A stretch of DNA of 64,000 bases, from the NCBI RefSeq assembly GCF_001245615.1, contig NZ_CWKH01000003.1:558001-622000 (forward strand), read 5' to 3'. Source of the DNA: Mycolicibacterium neworleansense. GTDB taxonomy: Bacteria; Actinomycetota; Actinomycetes; Mycobacteriales; Mycobacteriaceae. The position numbers and the translations under genes are program-made. Of the stretch, positions 9,165 through 17,543 are shown piece after piece (position 1 is the first letter of the stretch; each line of letters starts with the position of its first letter). The notes below the pieces were generated by a model that ran no database searches, was not told the origin of the DNA, and worked only from the letters and a program-made list of their open reading frames with translations.

Positions 9165-9183
9165 GTCGCATTCAAGTCGCATT
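9165..9183. promoter_or_regulatory. Direct repeat GTCGCATT x2 between mpaB-type gene and TetR gene
   Basis: Two GTCGCATT copies (9165-9172 and 9176-9183) are 11 bases apart in the 82-bp divergent interval. A small GACC-GAAA-GGTC inverted repeat precedes them. These are candidate operator elements for the adjacent TetR protein, but the support is weak. Confidence 0.3.
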
Positions 9184-9200
9184 TGAGCTCGAGGGCAGAA

Positions 9201-9824
9201 ATGGAAACCCGCACTTCAAAGCAGCGCAAGCTGCCCCAGCAGGAGCGCTCTCGTGAGATGGTCGCAAAAATCATCGCGACTGCGGTGAGGATGCTGAAGA
9301 AGACCGACCCCGACCAGATCACCACCAACGCCGTCGCCGAGCGGGCCGGCGTCAGCAAGGGATCGATCTACCAGTACTTCGCCAACAAGGAAGAGCTCAT
9401 CCACGCCGCGATCGAGCAGCTCGCCGCCGAGCAGGCGCCGCTGATCGAAGACATGCTCCGGTCGGTCACCCTGGAGCAGCCACAGGATGCGATGCAGGCG
9501 TCGATCGACATCCTGATCGACTTCACGATCGCCAACCGGAAGTTGATCCGCTACGTCGCCGATCGGCCCGACTATGCCCGCACGCTGGAGAATGCCTCAG
9601 GCCTGAACGCGACACTGCTGGCGATGACCACCCTGCACATGGCGCACTACCGGGACCAGTATCGCCACGAGCTGAGCCCACGGGCATTGGCGTGGCTGTT
9701 CTTCAACATGGCCGTGGCCACTACGACGCGCTACATCGAGAGTGACGACCCGATCCAGCTCGACGAACTGCGCAGCGGTTTGAAGTTCGCCTCGGCGGGC
9801 CTGCTGGCAGCCGGGCGCCAGTAG
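9201..9824 (+). CDS. TetR/AcrR family transcriptional regulator
   Basis: A 207-residue repressor. The N-terminal DNA-binding domain has the helix-turn-helix TTNAVAERAGVSKGSIYQYF at about residues 42-61, followed by the usual NKEELIHAAIEQL. An all-helical ligand and dimer domain follows. The start METRTSK at 9201 puts the standard basic lead before the first helix. The gene is divergent from the MpaB-type oxygenase, so it most likely represses that gene and itself. Confidence 0.88.
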   Translation: METRTSKQRKLPQQERSREMVAKIIATAVRMLKKTDPDQITTNAVAERAGVSKGSIYQYFANKEELIHAAIEQLAAEQAPLIEDMLRSVTLEQPQDAMQASIDILIDFTIANRKLIRYVADRPDYARTLENASGLNATLLAMTTLHMAHYRDQYRHELSPRALAWLFFNMAVATTTRYIESDDPIQLDELRSGLKFASAGLLAAGRQ

Positions 9825-9865
9825 CTCGGGCAACAGCGTCGCCCACCAGCACACCTTGACGGCCC

Positions 9866-9904
9866 TGTCACTTAGTGACACATTGGAGCTGTCACTAAGT
9901 GACA
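9866..9904. promoter_or_regulatory. Tandem TetR operators TGTCACTNAGTGACA
   Basis: Two 15-bp near-perfect palindromes, TGTCACTTAGTGACA (9866-9880) and TGTCACTAAGTGACA (9890-9904), are exact reverse complements of each other. Their centres are 24 bp apart. The second ends 10 bases before the GTG of the downstream TetR gene, which suggests cooperative autoregulation. Confidence 0.8.
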
Positions 9905-9914
9905 AGTTCTGGAG

Positions 9915-10538
9915 GTGAGGGCGATCGGCGAGAAGCAGGACCAGGCACGTCTCGCGGTGTCACGACATGCCTGCAAGTTGTTCTGGGAAAGCGGCGTCGC
10001 CGGCACCAGCGGTGACGACATCGCCGCGGCGGCAGGGCTTTCCACCCGCACGATCTGGCGCTATTTCCGGGCCAAGGAAAGCTGCGTCGAACCGGTGCTG
10101 GCCAAATCCGCGGACCGGTTCATCGATATCCTGAACCGCTGGCCACACGAGCTGTCATTGGCTGAACACCTTGCCGCCGACGGGATTTCACATCCGCTGA
10201 CGCCTCAGGACGTCGAGGACGAAATCAGCGCGATGCGGATCGCCACCATGACCCCGACCGAACCGGCCCTGCGCACCTCCTACCTGATGGTGCATGACCG
10301 GATGGAACAGGGCTTCATCCCCGTGATCGCCGACCGGCTGCATCTGCCACCAGAAGACCTGACCGTCCGACTGTGCGCAGCCGCGGTCACCGGCGCGTTC
10401 CGCGTCGTCGACGAAGACGTCAGCACAGCCGTCATCGTCGACGGCAAGAAAGTCACCGAAGAGCAGGCGCTCGCGCTGATCGACCGTGCGATCCGCGACG
10501 CCACCAACGGCCGGCTGGGCGGTCCCGTCACTGCTTGA
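9915..10538 (+). CDS. TetR/AcrR family regulator with tandem operators
   Basis: A 207-residue TetR protein with the DNA-binding helix-turn-helix SGDDIAAAAGLSTRTIWRYF at about residues 32-51, followed by RAKESCVEPVL. The GTG at 9915 is the only in-frame start of normal length. The GGAGG beside it overlaps the codon, so a leaderless transcript is likely. An internal GTG near 9958 would shorten the first helix. Two matched palindromes immediately upstream imply autoregulation. The peptidase gene begins 40 bases downstream and is probably co-transcribed. Confidence 0.85.
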   Translation: MRAIGEKQDQARLAVSRHACKLFWESGVAGTSGDDIAAAAGLSTRTIWRYFRAKESCVEPVLAKSADRFIDILNRWPHELSLAEHLAADGISHPLTPQDVEDEISAMRIATMTPTEPALRTSYLMVHDRMEQGFIPVIADRLHLPPEDLTVRLCAAAVTGAFRVVDEDVSTAVIVDGKKVTEEQALALIDRAIRDATNGRLGGPVTA

Positions 10539-10578
10539 TCGACCGAAAGAGCTTGTCCGCAACCGCAAAAGGAGCGTA

Positions 10579-12447
10579 ATGGCGTTACCCGATCTGATCT
10601 CGGTAGAGGACTTCTTCAGCCCACCCGAGCGCACAGCCGCGCGAATCTCGCCCGACGGAACCAGGATCGCCTACCTGGCGCCATGGAAGAACCGACTCAA
10701 CGTCTGGGTGCAGGACCTCGACGGTGAGGCACCGCCGCAGTGCGTCACCGCGGACGCGACCCGGAGTGTGTACCTGTACTTCTGGACCGACGATCCGCGG
10801 TGGCTGCTCTACATGCAGGACACCGGCGGCGACGAGAACTGGCACGTCTACCGCGTCGACCTCGACAATCCCGAAGCCGCGGTCGTCGACCTCACACCAT
10901 TCCCCGGCGCCCGGGCAGAACTCGAGCTCCCCAAGGGTCGCCCGGGAAAAGCGATCGTCCAGATCAACAACCGCACACCGGAACTCCTCGATGTGTACGA
11001 ACTCGACGTCGCCACCGGCGAACTCACACTGCTCGCACAGAATCCGGGCACCGTGTTCAGCTGGCTGTCCAGCCGGACCGGTGAACTGTTCAGCTCGACG
11101 CTCACCGCTGACGGCGATGTGCAACTGTCGCAATGGGATCCGGCGACCAGCTCCTTGCGGACGATCACCACGTTCGACGGGGCCGACTACCCGCTTGGTA
11201 TCCATCCGATCACCGTCACTCCCGATGGCACCGGCATCTGGCTGGGCGCCAACACCGGCACCGACCGCACCCGCCTGGTCCGCATCGATGTGGCGACGGG
11301 CGCGGAGACGGAGGTGGACAGTCACCCGACGTTCGACCTGGCAGCCCAGATGGTGCTGCCGTCACCGCTGATCCTCAGCGAGCGGACCGGCGAGCTGATC
11401 GGTGCCCGTTACTACGGGGAACGCCAGGTGATTCACGCCCTCGACCCGGATTTCGCCGCGGTACTGCAGAATCTGACCAAGCTGTCGGACGGCGATCTCG
11501 GCGGCATCTCTTCCGACGACAGCGGGCAGCGCTGGGTGGTCAACTTCACCCATGACCGCGATCCCTGGGCCACTTACTTCTATGACCACTCGACGGGCGA
11601 GAGCCGGCTGCTGTTCCGTCCATATCCGAATCTGAATTCAGATTTATTAGCGCCGATGACACCCGTAACCATCACCGCACGCGACGGGTTGGAGTTGCAC
11701 GCGTATCTGACCCTGCCCGTCGGGGTCGAGCCGACCGACCTGCCGATGGTGCTGCTGGTGCACGGCGGCCCGTGGTCCCGGGACTGCTGGGGCTTTCAGC
11801 CCGACGTGCAGATGCTGGCCAACCGCGGATATGCGGTGCTACAGGTCAACTTTCGCGGCTCGACCGGCTACGGCAAGGCGTTCACGAAGGCCGCGATCGG
11901 CGAGTTCGCCGGCAAGATGCACGACGACCTGATCGATGCGGTGGACTGGGCCGTCAAGCAGGGTTACGCCGACCGCGACAAGGTGGCGATCTTCGGCGGC
12001 TCGTACGGCGGTTACGCCGCGCTGGTCGGAGTGACGTTCACCCCGGACGTCTTCGCCGCCGCCGTCGACTACGTCGGCATCTCCAACCTGGCCAACTTCA
12101 TGCGCACGCTGCCGACGGTGGCCCGGCCGTTCCTGGCCAACAACTGGCACCTCTACGTCGGCAATCACAATGACCCGGCGCAGGAGGCCGACATGCTGGC
12201 CCGCTCCCCCATCACGAAGGTCGACCAGATCCGCACACCCCTGCTGGTGGTGCAGGGCGCCAACGACTCTCGCGTGGTCCAGGCTGAATCCGACAACCTC
12301 GTCGAGGCACTGCGCGGGCGCGGCGTCGAGGTCGAGTACATGGTCAAGGGCGACGAGGGCCACGGATTCCTCAACCCGGACAACCAAATTGACATGTACC
12401 ACGCGGTCGAGCGGTTCCTGGCCGAGCATCTGGGCGGTCGCGTCTAG
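10579..12447 (+). CDS. S9 family prolyl oligopeptidase / acylaminoacyl-peptidase-like serine peptidase
   Basis: A cytoplasmic-looking S9 peptidase of 622 residues with an N-terminal beta-propeller (to about 365) and a C-terminal alpha/beta-hydrolase domain. The catalytic triad is visible: Ser475 in GGSYGGYAA, Asp563 in GANDSRVV and His595 in GDEGHGF. VHGGPWSRD forms the oxyanion region. The ATG at 10579 follows an AAAGGAG ribosome site, which decides the start. A strong hairpin follows the stop. It probably trims short or acylated peptides. Control by the preceding TetR gene is an inference from spacing. Confidence 0.9.
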   Translation: MALPDLISVEDFFSPPERTAARISPDGTRIAYLAPWKNRLNVWVQDLDGEAPPQCVTADATRSVYLYFWTDDPRWLLYMQDTGGDENWHVYRVDLDNPEAAVVDLTPFPGARAELELPKGRPGKAIVQINNRTPELLDVYELDVATGELTLLAQNPGTVFSWLSSRTGELFSSTLTADGDVQLSQWDPATSSLRTITTFDGADYPLGIHPITVTPDGTGIWLGANTGTDRTRLVRIDVATGAETEVDSHPTFDLAAQMVLPSPLILSERTGELIGARYYGERQVIHALDPDFAAVLQNLTKLSDGDLGGISSDDSGQRWVVNFTHDRDPWATYFYDHSTGESRLLFRPYPNLNSDLLAPMTPVTITARDGLELHAYLTLPVGVEPTDLPMVLLVHGGPWSRDCWGFQPDVQMLANRGYAVLQVNFRGSTGYGKAFTKAAIGEFAGKMHDDLIDAVDWAVKQGYADRDKVAIFGGSYGGYAALVGVTFTPDVFAAAVDYVGISNLANFMRTLPTVARPFLANNWHLYVGNHNDPAQEADMLARSPITKVDQIRTPLLVVQGANDSRVVQAESDNLVEALRGRGVEVEYMVKGDEGHGFLNPDNQIDMYHAVERFLAEHLGGRV

Positions 12448-12459
12448 TACGCCCGCAAG

Positions 12460-12487
12460 AAAGGCCCCCGCCGTGGCGGGGGCCTTT
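12460..12487. terminator. Bidirectional terminator between the S9 peptidase and sucD
   Basis: AAAGGCCCCCGCC (12460-12472) pairs perfectly with GGCGGGGGCCTTT (12475-12487) around a 2-base loop. It sits between convergent stops, with short A and T runs at the stem ends. Confidence 0.85.
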
Positions 12488-12500
12488 CCGTTGTAACGAC

Positions 12501-13403
12501 TTACAGGCTTTCGAAGAGCTCGCGAGCCAGCTTGGCCGTCTCGGACGGCGTCTTGCCGACCTTCACACCGGCGGCCTCCAGGGCCTCCTTCTTGGCCGCG
12601 GCGGTGCCCGACGAGCCCGACACGATGGCGCCGGCGTGGCCCATGGTCTTGCCCTCCGGCGCGGTGAAGCCCGCGACGTAGCCGACGACCGGCTTGGTGA
12701 CGTTGGCCTTGATGTAGTCGGCGGCACGCTCTTCGGCGTCGCCACCGATCTCACCGATCATCACGATGATCTTGGTCTCGGGATCCTTCTCGAACGCCTC
12801 GATGGCGTCGATGTGGGTGGTGCCGATGACCGGGTCGCCGCCGATGCCGATGGCGGTCGAGAAACCGAGGTCGCGCAGCTCGTACATCATCTGGTAGGTC
12901 AGCGTGCCCGACTTCGACACCAGACCGATCGGGCCCTTACCGGTGATGTTGTTCGGCGTGATGCCGACCAGCGACTCACCGGGGGTGATGATGCCCGGGC
13001 AGTTGGGGCCGATGATGCGGGTCTTCTGCCCCTTCTCGACGTTGTAGGCCCAAGCATATGCGCTGTCCTGCACCGGGATTCCCTCGGTGATGACCACCAG
13101 CAGCGGGATCTCGGCGTCGATGGCCTCGATGATGGCGTCCTTCGAGAAGGCCGGCGGCACGAAGGCGATCGACACGTCGGCGCCGGTCTCCTTCATGGCC
13201 TCGGCGACCGATGCGAACACCGGCAGCTCGATGTCGTTCCCATCCTTGTCCTTGTGGCTGACCTTGGTGCCGGCCTTGCGCGCGTTCACGCCACCGACGA
13301 CCTGGGTGCCGGCCTTGAGCATCAGCGCGGTGTGCTTGGTGCCCTCACCGCCGGTGATGCCCTGGACGATGACCTTGGAATCCTTGTTCAGGAAGATAGA
13401 CAT
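12501..13403 (-). CDS. sucD: Succinate-CoA ligase alpha subunit SucD
   Basis: SucD binds CoA and carries the phosphohistidine in the TCA-cycle step that converts succinyl-CoA to succinate with ATP or GTP formation. The 300-residue protein has the CoA-binding Rossmann start [16 protein letters not shown], the [15 protein letters not shown] loop near residue 130 and [13 protein letters not shown], with the phosphorylated His256. It follows sucC after 14 bases and ends at a strong terminator, so sucCD is a two-gene operon. Confidence 0.97.
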   Translation of the reverse strand: MSIFLNKDSKVIVQGITGGEGTKHTALMLKAGTQVVGGVNARKAGTKVSHKDKDGNDIELPVFASVAEAMKETGADVSIAFVPPAFSKDAIIEAIDAEIPLLVVITEGIPVQDSAYAWAYNVEKGQKTRIIGPNCPGIITPGESLVGITPNNITGKGPIGLVSKSGTLTYQMMYELRDLGFSTAIGIGGDPVIGTTHIDAIEAFEKDPETKIIVMIGEIGGDAEERAADYIKANVTKPVVGYVAGFTAPEGKTMGHAGAIVSGSSGTAAAKKEALEAAGVKVGKTPSETAKLARELFESL

Positions 13404-13417
13404 TCTGGTTGGCTCCC

Positions 13418-14581
13418 TTACTTATTCGCCAGCTCGGCGGCCTTGTCGGCACCGGCGTCCATGGTGTCGGCCTGGATCACCAGCGGGTGGTTGGCCTCGG
13501 CCAGGATGCGGCGGCCCTCTTCGACGTTGTTGCCGTCGAGGCGGACGACCAGCGGCTTGTTGGCCTCGTCACCGAGGATCTCCAGCGCCTGCACGATGCC
13601 GTTGGCCACCGCGTCACACGCGGTGATGCCGCCGAACACGTTGACGAACACGCTCTTGACCTGGCTGTCATTGAGGATGACGTCCAGGCCGGCAGCCATC
13701 ACGGCTGCCGAAGCGCCACCGCCGATGTCGAGGAAGTTGGCCGGCTTCACGCCGCCGTGCTTCTCACCGGCGTAGGCGACCACGTCCAGCGTCGACATGA
13801 CCAGACCGGCACCGTTACCGATGATGCCGACCGCTCCGTCGAGCTTGACGTAGTTGAGGTCGTTCTCCTTGGCCTTCAGCTCCAGGGGATCGGTCGCGTC
13901 CTTGTCCTCGAACTCGGCGTGGCCGGGCTGACGGAAGTCGGCGTTCGCATCGAGGGTGACCTTGCCGTCCAGCGCCAGGATCTGGTCGTCGGGCGTGCGC
14001 ACCAGCGGGTTGACCTCAACCAGGGTGGCGTCCTCCTTGACGAACACCTCCCACAGCTTCTGGATGGTCACGGCAGCGGCGTCGAGCACCTCGGCGGGCA
14101 GGTGGCCCTTCTCGGCGATCTCACGCGCGAAGGCCAGATCGACACCCTTGACGGCGTCGACGGGCACCTTGGCCAGCCGCTCGGGCTTGGTGGCGGCCAC
14201 TTCCTCGATCTCCATGCCGCCCTCGACCGAGCACATGGCGAGGTAGGTGCGGTTGGCACGATCGAGCAGGAAAGAGATGTAGTACTCCTCGGCGATGTCG
14301 CTCGCCTCGGCCACCAGCAACTTTTTGACGACGTGGCCTTTGATGTCGAGACCGAGGATGTTCTGCGCGTGGGTGAGCGCATCTTCGGGGGTGGCCGCGT
14401 ACTTCACGCCGCCGGCCTTACCGCGGCCGCCGACCTTCACCTGAGCCTTGATCATCACGGGCTTGCCGATTTCGGTGGCGATCGCCTTGGCGTCCTCCGC
14501 CGAGTCGGTCACCCGGCCCGGAGTCGTGGGGACGTTGTGCTTGGCGAACAGCTCTTTCGCCTGATATTCGAAGAGATCCAT
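13418..14581 (-). CDS. sucC: Succinate-CoA ligase beta subunit SucC
   Basis: SucC is the nucleotide- and succinate-binding partner of SucD. The 387-residue protein opens [20 protein letters not shown] and has the ATP-grasp lysine/glycine loop [12 protein letters not shown] near residue 50. The metal-binding EVNPLV lies near residue 200, and [12 protein letters not shown] and FLDIGGGAS follow near residues 255-295. It is the first gene of sucCD. Its upstream region carries a small hairpin and two CRP-like sites shared with a divergent peptidase gene. Confidence 0.97.
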   Translation of the reverse strand: MDLFEYQAKELFAKHNVPTTPGRVTDSAEDAKAIATEIGKPVMIKAQVKVGGRGKAGGVKYAATPEDALTHAQNILGLDIKGHVVKKLLVAEASDIAEEYYISFLLDRANRTYLAMCSVEGGMEIEEVAATKPERLAKVPVDAVKGVDLAFAREIAEKGHLPAEVLDAAAVTIQKLWEVFVKEDATLVEVNPLVRTPDDQILALDGKVTLDANADFRQPGHAEFEDKDATDPLELKAKENDLNYVKLDGAVGIIGNGAGLVMSTLDVVAYAGEKHGGVKPANFLDIGGGASAAVMAAGLDVILNDSQVKSVFVNVFGGITACDAVANGIVQALEILGDEANKPLVVRLDGNNVEEGRRILAEANHPLVIQADTMDAGADKAAELANK

Positions 14582-14615
14582 GTGCTTCCTAGATAGGCGT
14601 TGACTGTCTGCTTCG

Positions 14616-14636
14616 GCTTCGAACGCGCTTCGAAGC
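14616..14636 (-). other. 8-bp hairpin in the sucC leader
   Basis: GCTTCGAA (14616-14623) and TTCGAAGC (14629-14636) pair around a 5-base loop, 35 bases before the sucC ATG. It may be a 5'-UTR element. It is not a recognisable riboswitch. Confidence 0.4.
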
Positions 14637-14716
14637 TGCCCGGTCGATACCTCCTTGACGGGCCCGCTGGCACTTTATCCACGACCGAGTGATGGATTAG
14701 CATCGCCTCCGGCTCA

Positions 14717-14732
14717 TGTGGTAGATCTCACC
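14717..14732. promoter_or_regulatory. CRP-like site 1 (TGTGG-N6-TCACC)
   Basis: The fixed positions match the CRP consensus TGTGA-N6-TCACA at 8 of 10 bases. It lies 26 bases from a stronger site between sucC and the divergent M23 peptidase gene. Confidence 0.5.
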
Positions 14733-14742
14733 GCCCATGGGA

Positions 14743-14758
14743 GGTGATACGGATCACA
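14743..14758. promoter_or_regulatory. CRP-like site 2 (GGTGA-N6-TCACA)
   Basis: The fixed positions match the CRP consensus at 9 of 10 bases. It lies 162 bases from the sucC start and 107 bases from the TTG of the peptidase gene. It could link either promoter to cAMP signalling. Confidence 0.65.
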
Positions 14759-14864
14759 TTCCAGCGCGGAATAGACCCATAAGTTGCCACCATCATTGGG
14801 ATTTGGTTAACGTGCCTCTGGTCCAGATAACGTTCAGGTCACGACGAAGAAGGATTCTCGAGTC

Positions 14865-15932
14865 TTGCCGCAGCACCGTTCGTCCGCAGCCCCGCGAGGG
14901 GTGCCGACGGACGCGCGCCAGCGCAGACGCCGCCTTTCCCCTGATGAGCTGGACGCCGCCGAGGTCACGGACGTCATCCCCTTCAGCGCTTTCGAGGCGT
15001 TCGACGAAACTTCCGGCGATGACGATTCCAGCGTTATCTATGCCCCAGAACTCGACGATCTAAACGACACCGACGATCTGGTGCCCGTCCGTCTCGCCGT
15101 CCCCTCCCGCTTCCGCCCCGAAGCCGGCCGTGAGCGTGGCTCGCGATACGCATACCGCGACAGCCACACCGATGTGAGCGACGGCGTCGCCGCCACTGAC
15201 GTGATCAACATGGCCGGCCGCCGTGGCGCCCACCGCAAGGAGCACGCGGGCGCCGTCAAGAGCCGCCTGATGATCGCCGCGATGGCCGCGGGCGCCACCG
15301 CCGCCGGCGCCTACTCCCTGGGCAACCCGACCGAGACACAGGCCGACGACACGATCCTGGCCTCCGACGGCACCCACGTCGAAGGCGCCTCGGTCACCGG
15401 CTCGGTCGACGGCATGCAGATCGTCTCGGTCTCTTCGGCCGCCGACACCTCGGTGCACGCCGAGGAGATCACCAAGGCCGCCGCCTTCGCCCAGGAGCGC
15501 GCCGAACGCGAGGCCCGCCTGTCGCGCCCGCTGTTCGTGATGCCTACCAAGGGCTACGTCTGGACCTCGAACTTCGGTTACCGCTGGGGTGTGCTGCACG
15601 CCGGCATAGACCTGGCGAGCCCGATCGGCACGCCGATCGTCGCCGTGTCCGACGGCGTCGTGATCGCCTCGGGCCCCACCGCGGGCTACGGCGCCTGGGT
15701 CAAGCTGCGCCACGCCGACGGCACCGTCACGCTCTACGGCCACATCAACACCTGGCTCGTCAGCGAGGGCGACCGGGTGATGGCCGGCGACCAGATCGCG
15801 ACCGTCGGAAACCGGGGCTACTCCACCGGCCCCCACCTGCATTTCGAGGTTCTTCAGAACGGCACCAGCCGGATCGATCCGGTCCCGTGGCTGGCCAAAC
15901 GGGGCCTCAGCCTCGGCAGCTATGTTGGCTGA
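14865..15932 (+). CDS. Membrane-anchored M23 peptidase (Rv0950c-like, LytM/peptidoglycan endopeptidase)
   Basis: A 355-residue protein with a long hydrophilic acidic N-terminus and one transmembrane helix (about residues 127-150, MIAAMAAGATAAGAY). An extracytoplasmic M23 domain follows. Zinc ligands are visible: His245 and Asp249 in HAGID, and the HLH motif near residues 325-327. This predicts cleavage of peptidoglycan cross-bridges or a regulatory LytM role in the periplasm. The start is a TTG at 14865 with a GAAGAAGG ribosome site. The next gene begins at the base after its stop. Confidence 0.88.
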   Translation: MPQHRSSAAPRGVPTDARQRRRRLSPDELDAAEVTDVIPFSAFEAFDETSGDDDSSVIYAPELDDLNDTDDLVPVRLAVPSRFRPEAGRERGSRYAYRDSHTDVSDGVAATDVINMAGRRGAHRKEHAGAVKSRLMIAAMAAGATAAGAYSLGNPTETQADDTILASDGTHVEGASVTGSVDGMQIVSVSSAADTSVHAEEITKAAAFAQERAEREARLSRPLFVMPTKGYVWTSNFGYRWGVLHAGIDLASPIGTPIVAVSDGVVIASGPTAGYGAWVKLRHADGTVTLYGHINTWLVSEGDRVMAGDQIATVGNRGYSTGPHLHFEVLQNGTSRIDPVPWLAKRGLSLGSYVG

Positions 15933-16616
15933 GTGAGCGACGACCGCCAGTCAGCAGCAGGCAATCCCGACGAGGACGACGACCACACCCGCATCATCCG
16001 GCGTCAGCCGCAGGAACCGATTTCCCGGCCTGTGCCCGTCGCCGACGAGCCTCACACGAGCATCATCCGCCGTCATCCCACGGGCGCCATCCCGTCCGCA
16101 GGCAGCGCGGAACCCCAGACCAGCCTGATCGCCGGGATCACCGGCAGCGAGGCGCAGACGGGCCTTGTCAGCCCCGCCACCGACGACGCCAGCACGAGCT
16201 ACGTGCCGCGTGCTCGCCCGGTGGCCATCCCTCGCACCGCGGTGGGCACCGACCCCCGCACAGCCATCGTCGCGGCCACGATGGCCATCCTCAGCGGCTG
16301 GGCCACCGGCGTCATCGCCACCGACCTGATCGCCGGCTGGTGGCGCACCGACCGACTGTTCTGCGTGGCCATCGGATTCCTGGCGGCGATCTCGGCTGCA
16401 GCAACCATCGGAGGGCTCATCGCATTGTTGCTGCGCCGGCGCATGGGCCGGCTGCTGGTCGTCGTCGGAGCGGTGATCGGGCTGCTGATCTTCGGCAGCC
16501 TGTTCATCGCCGGGGCTCGGTTGCACCCGGTCGTCTACGCGATGCCGGCACTACCGCTGGCGGCCATCCTGTTCACCGTGTTGCCCTCGACCGGGCGCTG
16601 GAGTGCACGAAGATAG
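15933..16616 (+). CDS. Membrane protein of unknown function with a hydrophilic N-terminus
   Basis: 227 residues. A disordered, polar N-terminus (about 1-105) repeats short HTRIIRR / HTSIIRR units. Four hydrophobic helices follow. The C-terminal part contains LLLRRRMGRLLVVVGAVIG and ends LPSTGRWSARR, a pattern shared with the proteins at 16656 and 23554. I do not recognise a function. The GTG directly follows the peptidase stop (TGAGTG), so it is translationally coupled to the M23 peptidase and may act with it at the envelope. Confidence 0.82.
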   Translation: MSDDRQSAAGNPDEDDDHTRIIRRQPQEPISRPVPVADEPHTSIIRRHPTGAIPSAGSAEPQTSLIAGITGSEAQTGLVSPATDDASTSYVPRARPVAIPRTAVGTDPRTAIVAATMAILSGWATGVIATDLIAGWWRTDRLFCVAIGFLAAISAAATIGGLIALLLRRRMGRLLVVVGAVIGLLIFGSLFIAGARLHPVVYAMPALPLAAILFTVLPSTGRWSARR

Positions 16617-16655
16617 GCGCCTGGTAGGGCCGCGAACCGCTGTTAGGTTTGCCCG

Positions 16656-17543
16656 GTGCGTCCAACTGCGCTTCCCGTAATTGTTCTTGCCTACATATGC
16701 GGCCTGCTCGGGATCGCCGCGACGATGCGGGCGCTTCTGGGGGCCTGGTACGCAATCGGCTCCGGCCTCAGTACCGGTCCCCTGCGGTACTGCCATTCGA
16801 TCTTCAATCTCGTGGCGCTGACTGCGGTCACGGTAGCTTTCTTCACCGGCGCAGCGCTTCTGGGCCGGCGTAACACCCGCGGCCGTTTGTGGGTGATCGC
16901 GGGCAGCGCGGCTGCGATCGTGCTGACAGTCATCGAGCTGGCCGTATGGCCGGATCTCGGCAGGCTCGGGGCGCACCGCTGGGGATGGTTCGCCCTGTCG
17001 ATCATCACGCTTATCGTCGGCCTGCTCGCACGCACTGAATCACTCAGCGCCGCACGCGTTCCCGACGCGTCGACGTCCCGCGCCCAACGTGGCCCGAGGC
17101 TTCTCGTCGCGGCGCTTGCGGTGGCAATGGCCGTCTATCACCTGTGGCTGGCCAAGAAGCAGTTCGACCTCGGATGGCCGCACATCACCGGGCAGGGGCT
17201 GATGCCGACATCGCCAGGCGCGACGTGGGCCCTGGCCATGTTCGAGCCGCTCGTCGTCTCGGTCGTAGCGGCGGCGGTGCTGCTTGTCGGCGCGATACTG
17301 ATCTCCTTCCGTGCCGCCGCCGGCCGCTCCTTCGTGATCGCCGGATGCATCATCACGGTGGCGCAGGGCATCTTCGGCTGGACCGACCTGGACCGGCTGT
17401 TCTACGAGATCGGGGCCACCGACCTGACAGCGATCTTCGCGCCCAGGTCGGCGTCGGTGGTCGTGCTCACGCTCACCGCGCCCGTCGTCACCGCGGTGCT
17501 GGCGGCTGCGGCGCCCGCGCATGCCTCAGAACTTGACCGGTAG
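16656..17543 (+). CDS. Multipass membrane protein with apparent internal duplication
   Basis: 295 residues with about eight hydrophobic segments. Two halves look alike. FFTGAALLGRRNTRGRLWVI near residues 62-81 corresponds to LLVGAILISFRAAAGRSFVI near residues 208-227. Both are followed by AG and another helix. The same unit occurs once in the proteins at 15933 and 23554. No function is recognised. The GTG at 16656 is 39 bases after the previous gene. Its end overlaps the convergent P450 gene by 18 bases. Confidence 0.8.
   Translation: MRPTALPVIVLAYICGLLGIAATMRALLGAWYAIGSGLSTGPLRYCHSIFNLVALTAVTVAFFTGAALLGRRNTRGRLWVIAGSAAAIVLTVIELAVWPDLGRLGAHRWGWFALSIITLIVGLLARTESLSAARVPDASTSRAQRGPRLLVAALAVAMAVYHLWLAKKQFDLGWPHITGQGLMPTSPGATWALAMFEPLVVSVVAAAVLLVGAILISFRAAAGRSFVIAGCIITVAQGIFGWTDLDRLFYEIGATDLTAIFAPRSASVVVLTLTAPVVTAVLAAAAPAHASELDR

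Noticed and set aside
14582..14864. A riboswitch or RNA gene in the sucC leader
   Set aside because: Only a small 8-bp hairpin and CRP-like sites were seen; no known RNA fold could be recognised.
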